A DNA stretch of 64,000 nt from Meconema thalassinum. Taxonomy: Eukaryota; Arthropoda; Insecta; Orthoptera; Tettigoniidae. The first letter of the stretch is position 1; every line of letters begins with the position of its first letter. The translations under genes were made by a program, and so were the position numbers. Shown here piece by piece: positions 46,334 through 55,695 of the stretch. The stretch spans positions 147,921,099 through 147,985,098 of the forward strand of contig OX336389.2 in assembly GCA_946902985.2 (NCBI GenBank), read 5' to 3'. The notes beneath the pieces were generated by a model. That model was not told the DNA's origin. It searched no databases and was given only the letters and a program-made list of their open reading frames with translations.

Positions 46334-47103
46334 AACAACACACTAAAGTTCCAAGAATCCAAACTACTCTAAGGTTCATGGTTGTCGCTCAACTCCATTC
46401 CACGCCTAGTCAAAAATATTATACATTTCGAATTTTTCAAAAAAAAGGTAAATTGGGGCAGTATGCTATATGTTTAAACTAAAAATCATATAAAATCATA
46501 TGCTAACTCCAACACCTACGTCTATCCCACTCTCAGTCAAAAAAAATTATATTCTTTAAATTTTTCCTAAAATTTAGGAAAGTAGGCTATATTTTGAAAA
46601 CTAATCATCATAAAAAGTCATATATAGACTCAAACCAATGGCTTTTATGTCCTTAATCGTTAGAACATGACATGGAATTTTTGACATTTTTCCAAAAAAT
46701 GTTCATTCTAGAAAATGGGCTATATTTTGTAAACTATGAAATTTACAAAAAAAAATGTGTTTGACATAAATGACAGGTATTTACTCCCTCTACCACAAAA
46801 CCAAGTCCTAGGTCTCTGGGGCAAAATCCACAAAGTTTCAATTTTGAAAGTAGGCGATATTTTGAAAACTTATCATTCTAAAAAGTCATATATAGACTCA
46901 AACAAATGTTCTTTAAGTCCTTTAACGTTATAACAAAACTTAACATTTTTTTCATTTTTCCGAAAAAAGTCCAATTTTCAAAATTGTCTATATTTTGGAA
47001 ACTAAGAATTTTACAAAAATTTTTGTTTAACGTAAATGAAAGGTCATTACCCCCCCTACCCCAACAATAAATTTCAGGACCCTAGGACAAAAACTGTGCA
47101 GTA
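46334..47103. other. Core, non-coding part
   Basis: Single-copy AT-rich DNA. Internal near-repeats at about 46,540-46,640 and 46,840-46,960 share ATATTTTGAAAACT and AAAAAGTCATATATAGACTC. No gene. Confidence 0.55.
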
Positions 47104-47575
47104 GTGTGTTTTGATCGGTTCCGCACCCTCCGCCGTAGCTTAACTTAACCTAGCCTAACCTAACAAGATGGCGACCGTAGCTTAACTTAACCTAGCCTAA
47201 CCTAACAAAATGGCGGCCGTAGCTTAACTTAACCTAGCCTAACCTAACCTAACCTGACCTACGAGGTGTGATCAAAAAGTTCCAAAAATGTGGCTGCAAC
47301 TTAACCAAACCTAGCCTAGCCTAACCTAACCTAACCTACAAGGTGTGATCAAAAAGTTCCAAAATGGCGGCCGTAGCTTTACTTAACCTAACCTAACTTA
47401 ACCTAAACCTACGAGGTGTGATCAAAAAGTTCTAAAATGGCGGCTGTAGGTTAACTTAACCTAACCTACCTAACCTAAACCTACGATGTGTTATCATAAA
47501 ATTCCAAAATGGTGGCCGTAGCTTAACTCAACCTAACCTAACCCTACGAGGAGTGATCAAAAAGTTCCAAAATGT
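47104..47575. repeat. Core array of CCTAA plus GATCAAAAAGTTCC units
   Basis: About six units, each with (C)CTAACCTAACCTA, then CGAGGTGTGATCAAAAAGTT, then CAAAATGGCGGCCGTAGCTT. The GAGGTGTGATCAAAAAGT portion resembles mariner terminal repeats; that link is an inference from memory. Confidence 0.75.
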
Positions 47576-47668
47576 GTGGAGGAATGTGGAGGAGGAGGGT
47601 GTTTGTAGAACACTTAAAAACTACTGGGGTGGGGTGGGGGTAGTAAGAAATAAAAACAGTATTAATTA

Positions 47669-48111
47669 TTATTCAGCATAAGAGTTTTTTAATTCGTTAA
47701 AACGTACAATACATCTATTGTTTTTTATACCCCCATAAATTAGATATAGAGAATGTCCACCATGATTTAAATCCTCAAGCACACTTTCTGACATATCATT
47801 AAAACGTGTAGGAAGGAATGTCTGAAAATTTTCACTAACACATAGTACACGTTCACCATACATTGTGTCCACTTTTTGAATGTTGATGATACGGAATGGA
47901 GTATGCATTGGTAATTCAGTGAGCTTTTTTCTCTCTAATCCGCAGTTCTGCCCCATAGCATTGAGAATGTTTATTGTAGTAGCCTATAAAGAAACAAAGA
48001 AATGTCTATTACAGTTTAGTTATAAGTGACCAGAACCACTATATATATATATTTTTATATCATTTTATTCTAAGAGCTTTCCATGATGATAAGAAAAAAA
48101 GAGCTTACCAT
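47669..48111 (-). CDS. Small spliced core gene, possible ssDNA-binding protein
   Basis: The coding exon 47,983-47,669 starts after a good acceptor (TTTCTTTATAG). Upstream, ATG at 48,111-48,109 is followed at once by a donor, GTAAGC, giving a 125-bp intron. Together they read M plus ATTINILNAMGQNCGLE and on to the stop, about 105 residues. The body has PMHTPFRIINIQKVDTMYGE, then FLPTRFNDMSE and LYLIYGG: a short beta-rich pattern seen in small proteins accompanying PolB elements of invertebrates, plausibly an OB fold. Function is inferred. It is the only gene in the single-copy core, and could coat single strands during polymerase-driven replication. An unspliced start at the internal ATG (95 codons) is the alternative. 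Confidence 0.55.
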
Positions 48112-48403
48112 AATGATGGATTGAGTGTAAGAAAACGTCTTTTGCTGCTTGATGTCACTACTAAAGTGATACTCTTACAACAGACAAGTGAGTTCATGTT
48201 TTCGCTGACAATCGTATGTTTCCACGCACTTCCTGTGTTGAGCGCGTCATAGTGGCTAAATTTAAAACTCTAGATGATATGTTTTTGCTGACAGGAAGGG
48301 TCCTTGTTGACGGGTCCATGTTGACGGGTCCCAGTGGGGCGGGTCCTTTGGACTGATCCCTATGGACTGGCCATTGCATTTTATCCAAATTATGTCAAAT
48401 TAT
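48112..48403. other. Core right margin
   Basis: Non-coding. Contains a CGGGTCC-type short repeat at 48,295-48,350 (GACGGGTCCATG, GACGGGTCCCAG, GGCGGGTCCTTT). Confidence 0.5.
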
Positions 48404-48584
48404 GTTGCTTACAAACATGGCGGTAAGCATTATGCTATCATAAAAATGGCTGAGATACTTTCCAAGAACAAGAGAGATATCTTCTAAATACATTTGACAA
48501 AAATAACTTGTCAAATAAGCCATTACAAGTAGATTACCACAAAATAACTTGTCAAATAAGCCGTTACAAATAGGGTTCCAACTT

Positions 48585-48790
48585 TTACACCCCCCTTTTG
48601 CACCCACTTTTGCACTCACTTTTGCACCCACTTTTGCAGCCACTTTTGCACCCACTTTGCACCCATTTTGCACCCACTTTGCACCCACTTTGCACCCACC
48701 TTGCACTCACTTTTCACTCACTTTTTACACCTACTTTGCACACACTTTGCACTCACTTTTACACGCACTTTGCACCCACTTTGCACCCGA
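48585..48790. repeat. 12-14-bp satellite, right arm
   Basis: CACTTTGCACCC and CACTTTTGCACCC units, mirror of 45,955-46,160. Confidence 0.85.
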
Positions 48791-49154
48791 ACATTACATT
48801 ATCTGACATAATAAAAATAGGCATGGTTGTTGTCGAGACCGACTTAAGAGCGGGGGGTAATGAATTTATAGTAATGGGATTGGAAAACCCATTATCACTT
48901 TAGTAGTGACATCGAGCAAAAAAAAATTAAATAAAAAATATATCGTGTATTTTGACAGAGTGGGATAGACATAGTTATAAGAGTTGAGAGTCGATAATTA
49001 ATCTAAAAGTACTCTGGAATTCATGGAATCTTAGTGTGTTGTTGTTGCTTACAAACAAGTATGGTCACGTCAGGTGAGGTTAGCTAGGATTAGATTAGGA
49101 TAGGTTCAGTAGACAAGTCAGGCGTGGTCAGGTTAGGTTAGGTGAGTTGAGTGA

Positions 49155-49305
49155 GTGTTGATATCGGCCGCTAGAAAGCATGCTGATAGTTGAGTAATTT
49201 TTGATATCGACCGCTAGATAGCATGCTGATCGTTCAGAAATGATATAGAGCGCTAGGTGCCATGCTGTCTTTCAGGTAGTTCTAATAGTCACCGCTAGAT
49301 AGCGG
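49155..49305. repeat. Tandem units of about 48 bp, right arm
   Basis: Mirror of 45,448-45,600 (GACCGCTAGATAGCATGCTG units). Confidence 0.65.
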
Positions 49306-49499
49306 AAACATACTTTGCTTGTCGCATGTGGCTATTTGACAAAGTTTTATTGCTTGAAAAACGTGCTCGTATAAGCTGTGTATATAAATTTAATATACAA
49401 ATAACCATTAAGTGTTTAGAACTAACATGTATAGCCTTGTATAGGGAATATATGGGTCCTTAGCAAGAGAGAGTGTCTAAAAAATGAGTGTACAGCCTT

Positions 49500-49775
49500 T
49501 TGATATGCAGTAAGTACCTGATAAGCTTCAGTAGGGTGTAAGAATATTTTCAGTTGACTACTACATTTAACAGTGATCACATCGTGAAAGATCGTCTCAC
49601 CCAGTAGGCTCTAGCCGTGTACTACGTGGTAAGTAGCTGTTGGTCTTGATTAGGTTATATAAGAGGTCTCTTAGCAGGAATACAATCAGTTGATTACTAC
49701 CTTTTGCAGTGTTCACATCGTGAAAGTCCGTCTCACTGACCAGCCTACAGCCTCGTGATACGCAGTAAGCAGCTG
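49500..49775. repeat. Upstream tandem units, right arm
   Basis: Mirror of 44,975-45,295, ending 24 bp before the zinc-finger ATG at 49,799. Confidence 0.65.
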
Positions 49776-49798
49776 TTTGCAGAAAATCAACATCCATA

Positions 49799-50854
49799 AT
49801 GGAAGAAACCATGCCTAGCTATATGTGTAAAGAGTGTGGAAAGACTTTTCTTCGGGACTATGATAGAAAGCGTCATGAAGTATCGGGTGGTAAATTTTAT
49901 GAGTGCAAAATTTGTGGCAGTAAGTTTAACAATGCCTACAATGGACGTCGCCATGAAGAATGTTGTAATGTTGTGTCAGCAGCTAAAAGACAAAAAACTG
50001 AGCCTCCGAAACATTATCTGCTCTCAATGGTTCCTGATAATAATGGACTTACTGAATATGAAACGTCTTTTCAAGGTCGTCTTAAATCCTATTTTATACG
50101 TTGTGATACGTGTAAGGATTTAAATTCATACCTTAAAGTGTCCAAACAGCAAATAATACAAGCTATGCAGAAAGAACTAGCAATGCACGAGTCAATAAAA
50201 GTTAATCTTGTGGCTGAATGTAGATTCATTCATACGTCTACGAATGAAATTACAGATCGTGCTTTTAAAACACGAAATCAGGCCCTATTTTTGGAAACAG
50301 ACTTAAGTAGTTTCTTGGAAACACAATTTACAAATTTATCTACTGAAATGGAAGAATCTGAGCTAAAAGGCAGTAATTGGGCTTTGTTAGCAGTGGAAGG
50401 AGTTCAATTGAAAATAAATAAGTACAATCCCTTGCGTGGCAGCACATATATTCCATTACCAGCAGCTATACAAGCAAGAAAAGCCTGCATTAATCCTCAA
50501 AACTTTAAGGACGAGAGGTGTTTTATGTATGCTATTTTAGCACAACGGGTTAAAACTGATGCTAAACGCGTTAGTAAATACAAGGATCTGGAAAACAAGT
50601 ATGATTTTTCAGTAATATCATTTCGTACATCGCTAGCTGACATTCCCAAATTTGAGAAAGCCAACGACATATCCATAAATGTATTTGGACTGGAAAAAGG
50701 CAACAAAGTGTTTCCTCTAAAGGTTGTGGATCAAGAGCTACAAGACCATCGTGACCTCCTCCTACTAAGTTCTTCATCTGGACAGAACCACTACGTCCTT
50801 ATCAAAGATTTTGATAAACTAGTAAGACATCAGATTACCCATATATACGTGTAA
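49799..50854 (+). CDS. Zinc-finger/N-terminal polymerase ORF, right copy
   Basis: 351 codons, same length as the left copy with roughly twenty residue differences by eye. The first finger has lost its last cysteine (RHEVSG instead of RHEVSC), so this copy's finger is damaged; the second finger is whole. The ORF ends at the same stop as the left copy. Start-to-start spacing to the polymerase ATG is 1,099 nt in both arms, which leaves the two ORFs out of frame by one. Confidence 0.82.
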   Translation: MEETMPSYMCKECGKTFLRDYDRKRHEVSGGKFYECKICGSKFNNAYNGRRHEECCNVVSAAKRQKTEPPKHYLLSMVPDNNGLTEYETSFQGRLKSYFIRCDTCKDLNSYLKVSKQQIIQAMQKELAMHESIKVNLVAECRFIHTSTNEITDRAFKTRNQALFLETDLSSFLETQFTNLSTEMEESELKGSNWALLAVEGVQLKINKYNPLRGSTYIPLPAAIQARKACINPQNFKDERCFMYAILAQRVKTDAKRVSKYKDLENKYDFSVISFRTSLADIPKFEKANDISINVFGLEKGNKVFPLKVVDQELQDHRDLLLLSSSSGQNHYVLIKDFDKLVRHQITHIYV

Positions 50855-50897
50855 ACGGTGTTTTACTCACTTTAATAATCGATAAGGACAACAAGGA

Positions 50898-53417
50898 ATG
50901 GAAAAATTAAAAGAACATAGAGCTTTGTGTGTCCAACATGACATTGCTAGGGTTGAAAAGCCTATTAAAAACCCAATTGTGAAATTCTTAAATGTTGAAA
51001 AAATGTTAAGAATACCTTACGTTATCTATGCAGATTTTGAAAGTATACTTCTACCATATCAAACATGTCTACCCAATCCTGAGGCAAGTTATACAGTGCC
51101 ATACCAGAGTCATGTTCCTATGAGCTTTGGTATATATGTTAAACCCTCACCTACTGTGGAACACATAAATACAAACCTTCCAAGCCAACCTGTTATTTAT
51201 CGTGGACCTGACGCTGCAGAAAAGTTTATGGACTGTTTGATCTCAATAGCTAATGAAATTGATCGCCTTTACAGCTTAAATGTTCCAAAGGCCTTAACTC
51301 AGGATCAAGAAGCAGAGTTCCAATGTTCTGAAACCTGTTATTTGTGTCATAAACCATTTACCAAAGAGGACTGGAAAGTTCGAGACCATTGCCATATTAC
51401 AGGGGAATACCGTGGAAGTGCTCACAATAACTGTAATTTGAGGTGTAAAACACGTAACCCCGTTCCTGTATTTCTACATAATATGAGTGGTTACGATGCA
51501 AATTTCATTGTTAAACAATTGGGATGTACTACTGAGAGAGTAGATGTTATTGCCAACTCCAAAGAAAAGTACATTTCCTTCACCAAATATGTAGGAAATG
51601 TTAAGCTTCGATTTGTGGACACGTTTCGGTTAATGCCAAGTAGTTTGGAAAACTTAGTTTCCAATTTAACATCATACCCTGAAACAGACAAGTACTTTGG
51701 AAAAGAAAATGCAATGCTCATGACTCGTAAAGGTGTATTTTGTTATGATTACATCGATTCATGGGAAAAGTTAAGTGAAACGTGCTTACCTCCAAAAGAG
51801 GCATTCTTTAGCAAATTAAGTCAAGAAGATGTTAGTAAAAAAGACTATGAACATGCCAAAAATGTATGGAATCAGTTCAACATTAAAACTCTACGGGGGT
51901 ATAGTGACCTCTACCTAACTTCAGATGTACTCCTACTTGCAGACAGCTTTGAAACGTTCAGAAACAAAACATTAGAAACACACCGAGTGGATGCTGCACA
52001 CTTCTTTACTTCGCCTGGTTTAAGTTTCGAGGCAATGCTCCTTTACACAGGAATTGAACTGGAATTGCTACAGGATTACGATCAGATTCTTTTAATAGAG
52101 TCTGGAATACGTGGAGGCATATGTCAGGTGTCTCATCGGTATGCTGAAGCTAACAATAAATACATGGAAACCTATGATTCTGAGAAACCATCGCAGTTTA
52201 TTACCTATGATGATACCAACAACCAATATGGGTGGGCTATGTGTCACTCTCTTCCTTATGGTGGATTTCAGTGGGTTTCTCCAGATACGATTGATCTAGA
52301 AACACTAAAGGAAGACGATCCTGTGGGGTACATTCTAGACGTTGATGTTGATTACCCATGCGACCTTCATGATCTACACAACGATTTACCTTTCCTACCA
52401 GAGTGTACACAACCTAAGGATTCGTCTCTCAAGACTCTAATTCCTCATCTTGGAAATCGAAGGCGGTACGTTGTTCATTACATGGCACTTAAACAGGCTT
52501 TAGATCATGGACTAAAATTGGTAAAAATTCATCGTGTGTTAAAGTTTAAACAAAGACCTTGGCTAAAGGCATACGTTGATTTTAATAACAACCTTCGAAA
52601 ACAAGCCAAAAATGATTTTGAAAAAAATCTATACAAATTATTCAACAATGCCATTTTTGGAAAAACAATGGAAAATATTCGTAAAAGAATAGACATACGT
52701 CTTGTGACTGACAGCAAAAAGACTGAAAAGCTAATAGCAAAGCCGACATTTATTGACAGAACAATTTATGGTCCTAACCTAGCTGCTTTCCACATGGCTA
52801 AACGTAACATTGTATTCAATAAGCCTATATATATTGGAATGTGTATACTGGATATTTCAAAAACCCTCATGTATTCCCACCACTATGATGTCCTGCTACC
52901 CTATTATGGCATGGACAATCTTAAACTCATGTATATGGATACTGACTCGTTCATTTATTTGGTTAACACTCAAGATGCACATCAAGACAAGTTGGATTTT
53001 CTAGAACACCTGGACACATCTGATTATCCTACTAATCATATATGTTACTCTATATCAAACAAGAAAACGTTGGGAAAATTTAAAGACGAGGCTTGTGGAC
53101 AAATTATTAAAGCATTTGTTGGACTTAGAGCTAAAATGTATGCTTTAGACATAAATGGTAAAGAAATCAAAAAGATTAAAGGTATTAGTAGAGGTGTTGT
53201 CAAAAATTGTATAAGCTTTCAAGATTATAAGGATTGTGTCATGAAAAACAATGTAAAAAGAATACCAATGAACATTATCGCTTCTAAACAACATGACATA
53301 TCATCTATAAGACTAAACAAAATTGCTTTGTGTCCTGGTGATGATAAACGAGTAATTGATACTAATGGTATAGGTACTCATGCCTATGGTCATTACTCAA
53401 TCATTGACCATGCTTAA
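50898..53417 (+). CDS. Type-B DNA polymerase with HNH segment, right copy
   Basis: 839 codons with all motifs listed for the left copy: YADFESIL, the CYLCHKPF/HCHITGEYRG zinc segment, HNMSGYDANF, YLTSDVLLLADSF, YDDTNNQYG, KLFNNAIFGKTMEN and YMDTDSF. It continues about 115 residues past the left copy's stop through GLRAKMYALD and ends at YGHYSIIDHA. This is the most complete polymerase in the window and might be active if started at its own ATG. Upstream the frame meets a TAA at 50,883 where the left copy has TAT, so it cannot be read through from the zinc-finger linker. Known family role: DNA replication, usually protein-primed, with proofreading. Confidence 0.92.
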   Translation: MEKLKEHRALCVQHDIARVEKPIKNPIVKFLNVEKMLRIPYVIYADFESILLPYQTCLPNPEASYTVPYQSHVPMSFGIYVKPSPTVEHINTNLPSQPVIYRGPDAAEKFMDCLISIANEIDRLYSLNVPKALTQDQEAEFQCSETCYLCHKPFTKEDWKVRDHCHITGEYRGSAHNNCNLRCKTRNPVPVFLHNMSGYDANFIVKQLGCTTERVDVIANSKEKYISFTKYVGNVKLRFVDTFRLMPSSLENLVSNLTSYPETDKYFGKENAMLMTRKGVFCYDYIDSWEKLSETCLPPKEAFFSKLSQEDVSKKDYEHAKNVWNQFNIKTLRGYSDLYLTSDVLLLADSFETFRNKTLETHRVDAAHFFTSPGLSFEAMLLYTGIELELLQDYDQILLIESGIRGGICQVSHRYAEANNKYMETYDSEKPSQFITYDDTNNQYGWAMCHSLPYGGFQWVSPDTIDLETLKEDDPVGYILDVDVDYPCDLHDLHNDLPFLPECTQPKDSSLKTLIPHLGNRRRYVVHYMALKQALDHGLKLVKIHRVLKFKQRPWLKAYVDFNNNLRKQAKNDFEKNLYKLFNNAIFGKTMENIRKRIDIRLVTDSKKTEKLIAKPTFIDRTIYGPNLAAFHMAKRNIVFNKPIYIGMCILDISKTLMYSHHYDVLLPYYGMDNLKLMYMDTDSFIYLVNTQDAHQDKLDFLEHLDTSDYPTNHICYSISNKKTLGKFKDEACGQIIKAFVGLRAKMYALDINGKEIKKIKGISRGVVKNCISFQDYKDCVMKNNVKRIPMNIIASKQHDISSIRLNKIALCPGDDKRVIDTNGIGTHAYGHYSIIDHA

Positions 53418-54216
53418 AGAGTTAAGTTAAGAATATCAGAATCCTCTGTCTGCATATACCAAATAAATAAAACAAAACAATTTAGGAAATAAAACAATAG
53501 CACTAAACCTAGAAAACACAAAAAGAAAAAAAATGGTATTCATATGCAAAAATAAATAAAAATAGAAAACAAAAATAAAACAACTGTAATTATAACAAAT
53601 GTATTATGTGTAAATAGTGTAAATATATTTAAAATGAATAAAAAAGTATTGTATGAACACTGCTTGGAAATGTTTAATTACTACTCACCTCCCACTCCTA
53701 ATCCAAACTGTTAACCTCTAGTAATTTTGAGAAATTGCTTTAGTTAGCTAAACTAGGTACTCAAAAGTATAGTATATCCCATGTATTACCTATATGCTTT
53801 GGGATAAGGTATACAGCCTTGTTATATGTAATGAAAAAATCGTGTTTGGCAAATATAAACTTTAGACACGGACTAAATCAAAAACATGTAAACAACAAAA
53901 TTGAAAAATCCATGTTTCCATACTGACAAAATTCAAAAAACTTAAAACTAAAATTTTAAAAACTGTAAATTCGAATTTGACAAATTGCAATGTGTAAAAT
54001 ATGAAAATGAAAAGAAAAAAAAATTAATAAAAGCTTCTAATTTTTAAAACTTAACTGACACTGTAATCCTAAGCTGGTTGTGTGTAGCGAACATTTTGCA
54101 CAGTAGCCACAGTGCAATTGTTAGCTTTACCTTACTCTCTATAAGACTAGCAAAAAAAGATAGTTGCATGTGCCCTTATATACTTTGAGTGTGTTGATTA
54201 GCCTTTGGCTTAGCTT
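53418..54216. other. 3' tail of the right arm
   Basis: AT-rich untranslated DNA with AATAAA signals around 53,465 and 53,490. Mirrored in the left arm at 40,550-41,340. No gene. Confidence 0.6.
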
Positions 54217-54360
54217 TAAAGGTTAGGTTAGGTAAAGTTAGGTTAGGTTAAGTTAGGTGAAGTTAAGTGAGGAAATGCTTGGTTCGGTGAACTAAGGTTA
54301 TGTTGGGTTAGGTAAGGTTAGATTAGGTTAGGTTAAGTGAGGTTAGGTAAAGTTGGGTTA
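54217..54360. repeat. Degenerate TTAGG array, right arm
   Basis: GGTTAGGTTAGG-type runs, mirror of the left-arm CCTAA array. Confidence 0.75.
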
Positions 54361-54807
54361 GACAAAATGGCTGAGTATGAATTAACCCCACTCTTTTCAG
54401 TTTTGCCTCACAAGGCTGAGTGTACCCCCCATTCCAACTATCAGACCAGAAATTATATTTCTTGGCAAAGCCAGGACTCAGACCGGGGACTCCACAGTGA
54501 CATCCAAGAATTCTGCCACTTAATCATAAAGTGGATTATATAAGGCTGGTCTTGATTGTACATGATTAATCAATAATTACACAATAATAATAATAATAAT
54601 AATAAATATTCCATTTAGCGACTACACGGTCGAACTCCCCCTGTGACATTATTCACGGTCTCAGAGTATGGCGGCCATTTTGCGCATTAGCCCCTGACCC
54701 AGCTATGACTGTCCCCTCTATAAGAATAACATAGAGTGATTGCGCGCGGCGGCCATCTTGCGCATTAGCCCCTGCCCCAGAACCGCTCTTTAGTTCCTAC
54801 TAATCTC

Positions 54808-55039
54808 ACTCATAACTTCGTGGCATTAAGTCTTTCTATACAAATATTTTTTTGAGTTTGCCCCGAATAACAATGTATTAATAACGCTTAATTAATTAAT
54901 AGTGTGGAAATGCCTCAGATTCATTTTGTATCTGAATGTTTAGCAACCGCATTAAAAAAGGAAATGCCTAAACATTCCAACAAAGGGGATACATATAAGG
55001 TAAACGAAAGTACATATAGTTTGTACATTTAACACTTAC
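54808..55039. other. Flank of the element; intron of candidate host gene
   Basis: Non-coding, begins with the target duplication. Lies downstream (minus sense) of the 55,040-55,098 candidate exon. Confidence 0.4.
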
Positions 55040-55098
55040 TCATTTAGGAGATTTCCACTTTCATCTGCTTTTTCATTGATATTTTCTTCATTAATATC
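55040..55098 (-). CDS. Candidate host-gene exon, 59 bp
   Basis: Minus strand. Acceptor TTCCATCTTATCCCCAG precedes the exon and donor GTAAGT follows it. Reading in phase 0 gives an open, acidic stretch, DINEENINEKADESGNLLN, leaving two bases for the next exon. The phase matches the end of the candidate exon at 57,304-57,405. It is too short for family recognition. No next exon was found to the left; it could lie beyond the 14.8-kb insertion. Confidence 0.45.
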
Positions 55099-55695
55099 CT
55101 GGGGATAAGATGGAATAATTTATGACAGTGTTATGGCCTTATATTTTTACACAAATGACAACCCAAGTAACTGTACACTGCTCAGCTGAAGTGAAGATAC
55201 ATTCGCTGAATGACTTTCTACTGTCCATCACATCCTAGTGCAAGAGGTAAACTTTATACAGATAAGTGGTTATAATCCCCAGTTCTGAAACATATAATAC
55301 ACTTTTAGAGACCAAATTAAATTTAGAGCGATTGGAAATGCTAAAATCAGTGCCTTAATGGAAGTAATAGCTTTAAGGATTGAGGACAAATGGACATTTA
55401 TTTTTAATTATTTTAGCCGTAAGACCGTAAGAGAGGGGCAGATGACCCCGCTGTTCCACCCCTAGAAACAATGACAACAGAACAGACCAAAACAAATCCT
55501 ACGGTCCAACACGTCACATATCATTGAGTAATAAGCTACTAGGCTGCCAATACGTGCATGACTTTTGAGAATGAAGGCATAAATCTATCAATCTTCAGAA
55601 TATTATACATGGCATTTCTTCACAATTCACTGCAATTTAATATTCTCATGTTCAAAAAGAAGTTAGACTGAGTCAATTAAATGCCTCCATGGGGA
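55099..55695. other. Non-coding, within the candidate intron
   Basis: No gene or repeat recognised. Confidence 0.4.

Larger units (their letters stand above)
48404..54801 (+). repeat. Right inverted arm
   Basis: 6,398 bp, inverse of 39,957-46,333. It carries the longer polymerase copy. Confidence 0.92.
39951..54807. mobile_element. Palindromic PolB element, 14.8 kb, with 6-bp duplication
   Basis: The element runs 39,957-54,801. It starts AGTAGGAA and ends TTCCTACT, and is flanked by AATCTC on both sides (39,951-39,956 and 54,802-54,807). Two inverted arms of about 6.4 kb enclose a 2.07-kb core. Each arm has, from centre outward, short tandem arrays, a zinc-finger ORF, a B-family DNA polymerase ORF, a long AT-rich tail and CCTAA-type arrays near the end. 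The core holds a small spliced gene and CCTAA-containing repeats. A 6-bp duplication and AG-starting ends are Polinton traits. No integrase, ATPase, protease or capsid gene is seen, so it depends on other functions for insertion. Confidence 0.93.

Noticed and set aside
39957..54801. Two independent Polintons inserted next to each other
   Set aside because: One pair of ends, one 6-bp duplication and continuous arm homology indicate a single insertion.
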